This document shows, piece by piece, positions 25,484-37,300 of a stretch of DNA of 64,000 bases. Within the stretch, counting starts at the first letter, position 1. Each line of letters opens with the position of its first letter. Made by a program: the position numbers and the translations under genes. Below the pieces are notes generated by a model. The model saw only the letters and a program-made list of their open reading frames with translations. It was not told the origin of the DNA and made no database searches. This DNA is from Marisa cornuarietis (taxonomy: Eukaryota > Mollusca > Gastropoda > Architaenioglossa > Ampullariidae). Location: positions 8,577,001 to 8,641,000 of the forward strand of contig SMMW01000555.1 of the NCBI GenBank assembly GCA_004794655.1. The letters are read 5' to 3'.

Positions 25484-26025
25484 CTTGAGCGCGTAAATAC
25501 ACACAGCAGACGACTCTCTCTTGAGCGCGTAAAAACAAGAACGAAGGCCATTGCTACGAGCGCACTGATTGGTTGGTCTTTGACCTTCTTTTCCCATATG
25601 CAAATGAGCCAGCCTCGTTCCGTATACATTGCAAGTCAGAAGTTATAGAATACAATCTATAAATATAGATTTCAAATGTATAGCTAGAATGCATTCTATA
25701 GCTAAAGAATTGAAAGGTATATATAAAATGAATTGGATAGCAACTTCTGAGTATAATATAAATGAAACACTTCGGTTTTTACCGAGTTTTCTCTCTCTAG
25801 CTATACAATGCAATGTATAATTATACATTTCAATGTATAGCTATGCATTGCTTTTTATAATTATACATTGCAATGTATAGCTATACATTGCTTTTTATAA
25901 TTATACATTGCGATCTATAATTATAAAATGCAATGTATAGCTATACATTGCATTCTATAATTATACATTGCAATGTATAGCTAGAAATAGCAAATTTGAG
26001 AAAATTCCCCTCTTGGCGCCCCATA
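25484..26025 (-). repeat. Right terminal inverted repeat of the IS3EU-like transposon
   Basis: Inverse of the left arm, with fewer copies of the palindromic unit. Its inner end carries a tandem duplication of a segment containing GACTCTCTCTTGAGCGCGTA (25472-25530) that occurs only once at the left end, so the two arms have diverged since they were formed. Confidence 0.9.
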
Positions 26026-26031
26026 ACCATT

Positions 26032-28040
26032 TGGAATTATTTTTATTGTTGAACAATTATGATTATGCTCAATTGCTGACAGTTAACTATACTGGCATGT
26101 TCGTGTTTTCTTTGTTTGCATACAATATATATTTTTTACAAAACGGGCAAACTGTCAATTAATGCAACTGCGATGTGGGTGTGTCTTTCATATAGTTCCT
26201 TTTGTCATCGTAAAAATTCAATGTAAGTTGGCGTAGGAACCTGGAAGCCGGGGTGGGGGGGGGGAGCCGCCCCTTCAAAAAGATAACGAGGAGGCATAAA
26301 CATAAACGTCGTCTATTGTCACCATGTAAGTCGACCCTCCCTCCAACAAAGCTGAGCATCTTCCGACACCACTGATTATAACAGTACAAAACCACCTGTT
26401 GTTGACAGTGCCAAGTACATGTTGCAAACAAGTTTGAATCACGAAATGTCACCAGCTTAACATGCAGTCTTCAAAACCAGCATGCCTACATGCCCAGCGA
26501 CCAGCGTATGCCTACTGATGACATGATCGAATGACTACTTACACTGGTGACAGATCACTCGACCACATGTGAGCGCGAAAGATACCAATAAAAATACAAG
26601 AAATAAACAAAAATGGGATTATAGGTAGGCGAGTAGTCAGATTCTACACATGGTGTCTAGATTCAATGCAAGACAACGTACCGTTGATTGTTATACTGGC
26701 CGACTGAGGTTTTCACGGAAAACCAGCACTCAAAACCACGTGTACATCTCTCCACATCGCGTGGCACTTCATAAGCAAACGTAACGCCCGCGCTTATTAG
26801 TTTAGCTCAGAAATAGGTCACCAATCAACTTGCTGGTTACTGAACACCACGCTTTCCTTCCATGTGTACTTATCGTGCGCGGAGACGTGGCTCATACGAC
26901 TCACGGTTACGCACCTGAGTAGTTTGTACTAGACGTAACTAGAGTGTCTATAAAGACTCTATATTTCTAATAATTTTAGGGCCTTCAATGCCTAGTCACC
27001 AGAACGCGATCATAATTATTCTGCCTCTACTCTTGCTGAGGATGCATTCAGCTGTATGGATTTTTAAATAAAACATAATGTTGCGGTTCTTGTATCCAGT
27101 TTTCCCTCTGTGTGTGTGTGTGAAAACATGTTTACCTAAAGTGGATTTGAAATACGGCAATTTGTCATTTGCGAGATATCAGACACATTTAGAAGCCATG
27201 CGTAAGCGTAACTGCAGGTAAAGGGAAGCAAATCTTTTACATCTCGAGAATTAAGAACACTGGAGTAGCCTCCCATGAAAATGGGTTACACGATAAATAC
27301 TTTCGTAAAATAGGGGAAATAACAGTAATATAAAACAAAAAGAAAAAACAAATCAAACCAAATAACAACATCAAGCAAACAAATTGCATTTTCATCGATA
27401 GTTTTCGACCAGACCTGTACAATCGATTTAGCCTTTATCTCGTCATTTAAGTTCGATATTTATTACACAGTCACTAGTGGGAACAGTATCACAGATTGTC
27501 TCACGTGTATGTTATGATAAAGCCACTTGAAACAGCATTTGTATTTAAAGCAGGCAATACTAATTGTGGTATTTCAATATTAACTACATGTGTGCAACAA
27601 CTTTTTGAAACCATTTATGTGGTTCATATTGTGGAAGGAATGGGTGGATGTGTACAGATATTTTTTTAAATCATGGCATGAGAGACAATATGTGCCAGTT
27701 TATGCTCTTTAATTGTTATTTATTGTGTTAATGTTTTATCTAAAGTAGTGTTCTCGTGGTACCGCTGGCAGATGAAACAATTTTCTGAAAAGGATAAATA
27801 AAAATATTTCTCACGTAAGAGGGTCAGCAAGTTTTTGTCCGTAAGTACGTGGTTGTGACCCAACATTTATTATGACTGTTGTTATTCTTTGTTTTGCTTT
27901 TGTTTTGTACTGATTATGTTTGATCACTATTTAGGGCTGGATTCTTTTTAAATATTACAATGATGACTTATTCAAACGTATTCTACTGGTGAGTTCAAGT
28001 GGTTAAGTGCATAAGTGTCCTGGCGTTTTATTAATGAGAA
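26032..28040. other. Intergenic, nothing recognised
   Basis: Short shadow frames only. There are small simple-repeat runs (poly-G at 26258, TG at 27111) and no splice-linked coding signal or mobile-element end that I can name. Confidence 0.4.
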
Positions 28041-28045
28041 GAGAA

Positions 28046-28047
<2 letters not shown>

Positions 28048-28119
<72 letters not shown>
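28048..28119. repeat. (TG)n microsatellite
   Basis: 36 TG units followed by a short GA tract. Confidence 0.95.
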
Positions 28120-28122
<3 letters not shown>

Positions 28123-28380
28123 GAGAGAGAGATAAACCTGTTTTGAATTGCTGCATTTCGATCGTCATGCTATAAATAGTAGACTAGGGTATTTTTTTCA
28201 GCTCTGTTAGGAAGGCACATATATGTCCTTGTGAATACAAGTTTATCTAGTCCAGTAACCTTCTTTTCGCGCATGACTGGTTTCGCGTCAAATCAAATTA
28301 CTTTTGAGCAAGTTTTTTCAAAGTGATAACTTACAGTGAAGGAATGTTTGCTCTCTGGTCTCATAAACCAAAGGCGGTTC

Positions 28381-28500
28381 GGTGCCTGAGAACAGCGTGC
28401 TCGAGACGAGAGCTGAACCCAGGGCAGCCAACGCCCCACTGTATTGGTGAGAAATGCTAACCGTCTCGGACACGCTGTTCTTTCTCTGCATGTGGCATCT
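28381..28500 (-). mobile_element. Second type of tRNA-like SINE head
   Basis: On the minus strand GTCCGAGACGGTTAGC resembles an A box, and CCTGGGTTCAGCTCTCG, 40 bases on, a B box. The flanks GAACAGCGTG and CACGCTGTTC pair like an acceptor stem. No cloverleaf of normal length can be closed, so I call it a SINE fragment rather than a tRNA gene. Confidence 0.4.
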
Positions 28501-28880
28501 GTTTACTGGAGTAGCTGCCTTGCCGTGATATAGCCTTACTTACAACAATTCCCCCAACTCTTATAAAGAGATAAAACAGCGAGTCATTATGTTCGGATCT
28601 ACCGTTCGCTCTGTTGTAATTTCATCGGGTAATGGCTTCGCTGTAAATGAAGAAGACACGTGTGCATAACGTTGCTATCTTTATAGTTTCTATCTCAGAC
28701 GTTGCAAGTAAGACTGTTTGTTTGTCTGTTTGTTTCTTTTACCTCTAATATTCCACAATTAAGTTCTCCTGCCGCTGGGTTCTCTGTGTAGTGATGACGT
28801 TTTTCAAACCTTTACAATTGCACCTTTGGTGGGAGGGAAGGTCCTCGGTGAGAATCTTTAAATAAAGCAGAGGTCGGTGA

Positions 28881-28929
<49 letters not shown>

Positions 28930-30012
28930 GAGAGAGTGAGAAGGAGGAATACGGGCCAGCAATTGTGGATATCCTTCTTCTTTTGACAACCGCTTGCCTT
29001 TCTTTGACTGAAAGGTTTACAGTCACAAACCCACTGCCGTTGTATAACAACTGTTCTAGCTGCCATGCAGATAGGAGAACTATTTTTAGAGCTATCTCGA
29101 TCCCGCGAAGTCTATACCCGCATAACTCCCGGGTATGAAGAACACATAATTTGTGATTTCCCCATTCTGTATAGGCGTACAGGTAAGGTCCCTGCTCTTG
29201 ATGGAGGGACGAGTTGATGTCAGTGACACGTCATGGCAGGTGGAAGAAAAAGGGGATTTTTTTCACGTGATGATTGACTATATTAAACGTAATTACTGAA
29301 CAGTTGAGGGACTAAAGAAGACGACTCGGCTGTCTACTTCTACCCCACTACCTGCACCTGCGGAAGGTGAGATGATCTATTCAGCTACCCTAAATTTTTT
29401 TAGTTTGCTGTGGTTATAGTCTGCATTGTTGTGGTATTCATTCCCGAGGACCACTCTTGTGGAAGAGCAGATGTGGTATAGTGATCTATATATAATTAAT
29501 TAATTATTTAACATGCATTAATGTATTAAAGCAAATCTGTGAGTTATGAATACGGTTTAGATTCTATCATTGTGGTTCTCCTAATTCACTCTCTCTGTCT
29601 CTCTCGCTGTCGCTGTAGCTATACCTGTCATCATAAGGAGGTAAAGCAGCAAAATCAATGATGCTGTTTGCAACATTCTTCTCTTTAGTTATACGGAGGC
29701 ATATTAAGATGTATTGCATTATAGAGCATAGCTTAAATCAGTTTAAATAGCTTTATATCACTTTGGTGTGTGTGTGCGCGCGCTCGCTCGCGAGCTAGGT
29801 TTTTACCGAATACATATACCTTTACAAATATAGCTGTATCATCACAAGAGTGTGTTTATCCATTATGTAAGCCCGCCAAAACAGAAAATGACAACGCTTA
29901 GTAAACACGTTTACGAACATGTTTCTATGAACCGAAATGTTTACACAACGTAAAGAAGCTCTTCATTGCGGAAGCCAGATTTTTTAAATGTAGTCCTTGC
30001 TCACTCTTTCAG

Positions 30013-30060
30013 GTTTGCCAACAATACCTACAGACGCAGGCTGTTAGAATCCCGAAAACG
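30013..30060 (+). other. 5' UTR of gene A start exon
   Basis: Starts after the acceptor CTCACTCTTTCAG (ends 30012) and runs to the ATG. Gene B has an equivalent short leader of similar sequence before its ATG, which supports this start in both. An upstream non-coding exon is implied; AAG/GTGAG near 29,365 is a possible donor. Confidence 0.5.
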
Positions 30061-31277
30061 ATGAATACGTTCAACGACATCGCTACTTGGATCAGCAGAC
30101 AAGCTTCCATATTCACTTTTGTAGTTCTGGGGTTTGCAGGCTACTTATGGGGCGATGAGCTTTTCTGTTGCCCTTGCAAGAGTACATGGGTGCGATGTGT
30201 ATACTCCCTGTCGTTAGCATTTTCTCCAGCTTTCCTAGTTTTTGTTTTCGGTAAGTTTACCATCTTATGCCATGTGATTTGGTATGTTTGGTAATCTTTA
30301 TTAAGAAGATAAAAGAATTCAGTATCGTTTCAAATGTCGTATTAATGCCCTGAGGAACTTCTCCCGGGTAGTTCTTAAAAGTTCTGGCTCTCACTCTCGA
30401 ACAGCTGCACAATAAACATATAGTCGTTTCGTTTTAGGATGTCGAATTTTTATATTTGATGATCTTGACGACGACGACGACGACGATGATGATGATGATG
30501 ATCGAAGGATAGTTATATATAGGAAGTACAACACAAAATAGATCTACATAGGTATGTGTGTGTGTATGCGCGTGTGGGTGTGCCTGCACATTTTCAGATA
30601 CACACTGGAAGGCTGCACGTGCTAGCTGGAAGATCAACAAATGCTGTTCATCGTCGTCTTTTATGCTTTTTCGTCGTCCTCTGATCCTTTCAATAGCCTG
30701 GGTGGTCTACAGTGGCATAGACCCAAAGTAGGCGAGGCGAAAGTCACTTTGTACTAGACTGATTAATGTTGAAAAGTAAAGCTATAGTTGATGAAAATTC
30801 TATGGCATGAGATCTTCAGCTTCTTTCTCGTAGCTATACACCCCGAACATCTATTTGTTCATATAAAAGAAATTGAAACTAGCTTCTTATATTACTGTTT
30901 ATATTATATAAAATATTAGGTTTATGTGAAAAAAATGTGATCGAAAACAGTAAAAATCAAATAAAGAAGATACTAAAGGTTCAATGAAAAAGATAATAAA
31001 GATAAAATTACAACAACATATACAAAATTATATGCACAAGTATACAGATTTAATCTGCCACCCAAAAGCATAGCGTTTGAAACAAACCTTTCGAAAGCCA
31101 CAAATGCATAAAGTGAAGAAAGAATAATTACCAAACTCTGTATTGAATGTTTATGTTACTAGACCCAACAGATGACATATCAAGTCATACAAAAAAATTA
31201 GGTTAAAATAATACTAACATATAGGAAAACAGAAACGATAGGTAAACACACCGCCTATATTATTCAGATATACGTAT

Positions 31278-31361
<84 letters not shown>

Positions 31362-34300
31362 AGTCACGCGACATTAGAGAGTTCAAAGCAAGCATTAGTG
31401 AGACATTTTGAACTATTTTGTTTGGCAGGTGAAAAGGTTGGAGTTTTATAGCAAATACTTAGCGAATTAAAAATAATTATCTTCACTACATTTTGAGGAG
31501 ATCATACCTTATCTGAAACCAGTCAAATGGAAAGAATTTTGAATTTTGGTACTTGTAAGCAGCATATACATTACCGTAAATCCAATTTAATAACATGGTA
31601 AATAAAGGTTTGCAGAATGTTTAACTCAAGCCGATAACTGCACCTCGGAAGCCGACGAACTCAAAGGGTTCGTGCTGACGGCCATTGCAGGAAGCGTTCT
31701 TTGTATCAGTTGCTTCACGTTTGTTGTCTGTAAGTAACGGCATTTGAACAACTTTTTCTCTGAATCATTATTCTGTGACAGGGAATGCGCTGGTCATGCA
31801 CTGTAGTCAGTACACTTTCTTTCGCAATATGTTACCAGATTAAAATATGTACCAGAAGGTTCTAGTAAATAATGTGTACAGCAGCGATGAACCGCAACAG
31901 ATACACCAGGACCGAAAATACAATATTGACAGAAGTGTTGACCATGAGATGATGAGAATGCTGCAGTACATGTGCAGACATGAATTTGAATGAGATTATA
32001 CACTGTGGCAGACGTAATTGCAGAAAATATTCAAGAAAATATTGTTTTATAGGGCTCGAATTTCATTTTCTGGAAGGAAGATTTAATAATTAATTGTTGA
32101 CACCATGTCCACAGAATTTTCTTCATAAGTCTATTACGTCCTTATTAAGATTCACGAGTTTTATATAATTTGTGTTCTTTATATAATAAGGAATTCATGC
32201 TAACATTTTTCTAATGCAGGTATTATTTCCAATATATGTTGCATGAGGACATTTCTGTCTCGCCGCTCTCATCAGAACGACAACGCAGAAGTAAGAGAAG
32301 GCATTACCTGATTTATGATCCACACTAAAGATATGTTAACCAATGTTTTTGTCATCGGAGTTTTGTATTTTCTTCTTGTGTACATAAGGAGCTTAAAGGG
32401 TAACGAGATACAATGGTAAAGATCAGAGCCAGTGGTTTTTAAGGGGCAGTGAATGTAAGTGGTTCATCGTGCTTTGTGCTGCGGTTCCCAACCCTCTCCT
32501 CACACCATTCTGATTAAACAGGTACTTAGATGCTCGTTACCTTAGCCTCAGACAAACTTTGAACCGACTACCTGTCCCGAAAACGCGCCCTTATGTTCTT
32601 TTCTACACAGGACAGTGGATAAAGAAATAAAAGATTAGTTTCTGTAAATTACAACGCTTACAATTCTGCCCTACACCAGAGGTGGGGATCCTTTTCTACT
32701 CCAAGGTCCAATTTGATATTTATAACATCATCATCGGGTCGTGCAAAATTATCTACCTACAAATGAGCTTGCTTTATTTGTCAAGTTGTAGTGCTGCCAT
32801 TGTGTGCTAACACTTCTAGAACGAGTACAATCCCAGTGAGTCACCACAATCCACCCGTCGTAATTAGTTGCGCGAAAAATAGGCTTTACTCCTAGGAAAA
32901 GCATAGCAAGGTAACTGCTTTGAGTCTATGAATATATGTTTGTATGCACTGATTATTTTTTATTGTTATTATTATTTACTGGAATCGGTGGTTGCCTAGG
33001 GGAGCTGGATGAATTAAGTTTCCACCCTTGCCCTGACCAATAGTTAATTACGAATGGATCTTAATACAATAGAAAATTATATACAAGATATTTTTTTAAA
33101 TAGCAGAACTTCAAAAGTTAAAATGTACAATATTAAGCAATATACATAGTAAGGGAACAAGTAAAAATCTCTAAACTTAAGTCACTATTTTGTATTAAGA
33201 AATTAGGAGTCTAGTAAGTCTATACACTTTGAAACGTGTTTGTGTGTCTGTTTCAGGTCTCGAGTACTGAAGAAGAAACTAGTGAGTTTGAGTGTTTATT
33301 AAGCTATTTGAAAGAAAAGGTGATGAGTCGAGTTTTGACAGATTTCGCTAAACCATGGGCTTCTGAGTGTAAATTTTAACTGCAAAGGATTTCGACGTAA
33401 AAGAAGTTGTTGTGCTATAGACGTATGTCTTATAGAATCACATCATACATATCTACATGTTGTAAATTCCACGGTTAGTTTATATAAAAAACCAAAAAAA
33501 TCCCAAAAGAAGCACACAAATGTTATCAAATGTAAAAGAAAAGAAACAACAACAACATAAACTAAGAAAAGAGATAGAGGAAATGGTTTTTATAAAGTTC
33601 TTTTGTTATCCTGGATATAAAAAATTTGTACACGTTACGTTCTCACTTTTTTTTCTTTTTATTTACATTTTACAGAAGTTTTGGAATGTGTTGATATCAC
33701 TTGTGAGGACGCTTATGTGCTAAACATTCTCTGGAAAAATATTTGCTGCATTTGTTCTCATCATTACTGATTAAAATATAAAATATGACACGCCTTTAAC
33801 ATTAAAAGTGTATGTCCGATTAACAATACCATTTGTGTTCGTAATGATGTCTGTTGAATAGATGGCGAGTACAAGACAAAACTGTAGTTCATGGTATTTG
33901 TAAATAGTACATTGGTAGAGTCTTCAAACAAAGTTATTCACATTATTCCCACTTTGTATTTGTTTTCATCAAGATTTGTCAACGATTTTCCAGCGCTAAA
34001 GTCTCACCTCCAAGGATTGAGTCCAAAGACCCTAACATTTCTTGCGGATGAAGATCTTATGAACAGAAGTCAACTCAGCAGCCTTAACCCCGAGGATTTT
34101 ACAAATATGAAGGACAAGCTAACCATGGGGGAGATAAAAAATCTACAGAAAATATGCAACGAGGTAATCAACGGGCATTTTTAATAATACAGTGTTTCTG
34201 AAGAACATTTTTACTGGGATTTTAAAGAAAAAGAATATAGTACAAATATTTAAGCTATATGCCCATTTGTTTAATCGGTATGGAAGGTCTACTATGCATC

Positions 34301-37300
34301 CTTTGATAATAAAACAGTTAGTGAGGGGAGAGAATAACCTAGCGAGAAAGAGCAGCGGAACGTGTGAATCCGAACGGGAGGAGACTTGGCGGTTCGATAC
34401 CCATCGACTCCTCCACTTCATACAACTGATACTGGAGACAGCTTTAGAAGGTTACGAGGGGACTTTGATTCTGTTTTTAGAGTCTGGAGTTGTCATGAAT
34501 GTGGGAAACAGGGTAAAACCTTTTTTTGAGCGTAGTCACATGTAAACTTCTACGGAGAGACAGCTGGTTATAAAATAATGCTTACATCACTGCGCTCTCA
34601 ATGCCAAGGTGGGAAGTGACAACACCTGCAAACATGGAATTGGAACCATCAATGACAACGCAGAGAGACTGACAGACTTTTGTGAAGAAAACAATCTACT
34701 GATTGGAGGCACACTCTTCCAACACAAAGACATCCACAAGGCAACGTGGACATCACCAGACGGGATCACAAAGAACCAGATAGACCATGTAATAATCAAC
34801 CGACGATGGAGGAGCTCACTTCAAGATGTCAGAGCCTACAGAGGAGCAGACGTTGCCAGTGACCACACTCTTGTCATAGCCGCAGTTTCTCTGAAGCTAC
34901 GTCGATCGCGAGGAAAACAGGCACGTCAGCAGAGAGTGGACTCCGGCAGACTGAAAGACCCAGTCACCAAACGGGTCTTTGTAGTGGAAGTAAAGAACAG
35001 GTTCCAGGCACTAGGGGACCAACAGGAGATGACCTTAGAGGACTTCAATCGAGTGTTACAGGAAACAGGAGAGAAAATACTGGGCTTCCAACGAAAAAAG
35101 AAAGAACAGTGGATCAGAGAAGAGACATGGAAAAGGATAGAAGAGAGAAAGTCAACCAAGCAGAAAATCAACAACACCAGATTTGAACGTCTGAAGGAAC
35201 AACACAGACAAAGATATACAGAAATAAACAAAGAGGTAAAGAGGATGATCAAAACCGACAAAAGGGACTACATAGAGAAACTGGCAGATGAAGCAGAAGA
35301 AGCAGCAGGAAAAAATGACCTGAAGACACTGTATAAAATGAATAAACAGCTAAACAACAGGTTCAAAAACAGTGAAGTGCCAGTGAAAGACATGAACGGA
35401 AATGTTGTCCAGGGAGAGGCAGAAAAACTACAGCGCTGGGGGGAACATTTTGAGTCGTTTCTGAACAGACCAGACCCCCCTCAGCTCGCAGACATCCAGC
35501 CAGCAGATACAGACCTTGACATCTGCACAGACCCGCCAAGCCTGGAAGAAGTGACAGCAGCAATCAAGGAAATGAAAAGCGGCAAAGCACCAGGGGCAGA
35601 TGGAATAACAGCAGAGATGTTGAAAGCAGATGCGAATGTGACAGCTTCCATGTTGTCTGAAATCTTCAGGCAAGTTTGGGAATCACGACAGATCCCCGAT
35701 GCGTGGAAGACAGGGCTCATCTTCAAGTTACCCAAGAAAGAAGATCTTGGAGACTGTAATAACTGGAGGGGTATAACATTTCTTTCGATCACCAGCAAGG
35801 TCTTCAGCAAGATTGTTTTGTCAAGACTGACAGCAACCGTTGAGAAAGACCTCCGGCCTCAGCAAGCAGGATTTCGCCCTGGGCGATCCTGCTCTGAACT
35901 CATTTTCACTCTGCGTCAGATTCTGGAGTCCCTGCGAAACTTGTCCAGGTCGTTGGGATGCTGTACAGCGATTTCAAATCTCAGGTGGTCTGTGAAACGG
36001 AGCTCACAGCCCCCTTCAACGTCAGCACTGGGGCGAAGCAGGGCTGCATTCGCTCGCCGTTCATTTTCATCCTGGCCATGGACTGGATCATGAAGAATTC
36101 CATCGACAGAGAGAGGAGAGGGATCAAATGAACCATGACTATGACAGCAACAACAATGCTGGAAGACTTGGACTTTGCTGATGACATATCCCTGTTGTCA
36201 CATCGCCACCAAGACATGCAGGAGAAAACAAATGCCTTCTTAGAAACAGCCGGAAACCTTGGCTTGAAGGTCAGCGCAAAGAAAACAAAAAGTATGAGAG
36301 TGAACGCCAGAATCCGAGAAAACATCAAACTAAATGGAGAAGAGATTGAGGAAGTTGACAGTTTTACCTATCTTGGGTCCAAGATGTTCAACACCGGGGA
36401 TGCGGAGGTGGAGATTCGAGCCCGACTGGCGAAAGCCAGCCAAGCCTTCGCCTCACTCAGGAGCACATGGAAGGTAAAAAACATCAGCAAGAAGACCAAG
36501 CTGAGAATCTTAAAGTCAAATGTGATCAGCACCCTCCTTTATGGATCAGAAGCATGGAAGATGACCAAAAACATCGGCAACAGGCTTGACGTCTTCCAAA
36601 ACAGGTGCCTCAGGCGCATACTTAACATCTTTTGGCCAAACACCATCACCAATGAAGAACTCCACCAAAGAACTGAAAACCGAGTCCATGTGAACTATCT
36701 ATGTGAATGGGGTACAGTTCAGAGAGGTAAACAACTTAAAGTACTTTAGAGCCACCCTCACGAAAAACGGTAGCTCCGCGACAGATTTCCGGATCGGGAT
36801 CGCGGCAGCAAATGCAGCAATGGCTAGGACGGAAAGTCATAACCCCAGGTTTACTAGTAAGTACAATCTGTACAAGTTTCTCGTAGTACTGATCGTGCTG
36901 TACTGATGTCAACTCCGATACAGAGAGAAGAATCCAGGCATTAGAGAACAAGTGTCGGAGGAGGCTGCTGGAGGCTGGATCTCTTACAGAGAAACAAAGA
37001 ACCAATGACATTCTGGAGTCACTACACTCGCAGGACACCAGTAACCCCTACTTGCAACAGTCAAGCGGCGAAAGCTGGTCTGGTTTGGTCATGTGACCCA
37101 GCAGGACAGACCGTCTTTAAAATTACCATGGAGGGTGGTCAACGTAGTGGTGTCCTTAGAAACTACAAACCAATTACAAAGAAAAACAATCATTACCTCA
37201 AAATATTTGACTAACCACCCCTAAGCATACAATCAACCAACTCGAGCCGTTTGGCAAATATCTGTGACATTTGTTGCCAGGATTTTATTAGTAAGATAGC

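Larger units (their letters stand above)
18360..26025 (+). mobile_element. 7.7-kb DNA transposon with long TIRs, IS3EU-like
   Basis: The two ends are inverted copies of each other: TATGGGGCGCCAAGAGGGG at 18360 and its reverse complement ending at 26025, continuing for about 550-600 bases. The element is flanked by ACCATT on both sides (18354-18359 and 26026-26031), a 6-bp target duplication. It encodes an integrase-core transposase in its left half. The 6-bp duplication, TAT...ATA ends and rve-type transposase fit the IS3EU superfamily as I know it; the superfamily call is inference. An L2-type LINE (21.46-22.99 kb) and a SINE (24.9-25.1 kb) are nested inside, so the intact element was probably nearer 5.5-6 kb. 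A 976-base relative lies at 44257-45232. Confidence 0.8.

Noticed and set aside
33891..34184. Independent 97-aa gene
   Set aside because: Only 33994-34163 has a counterpart in gene B and fits splice phases; the 5' part is intron.
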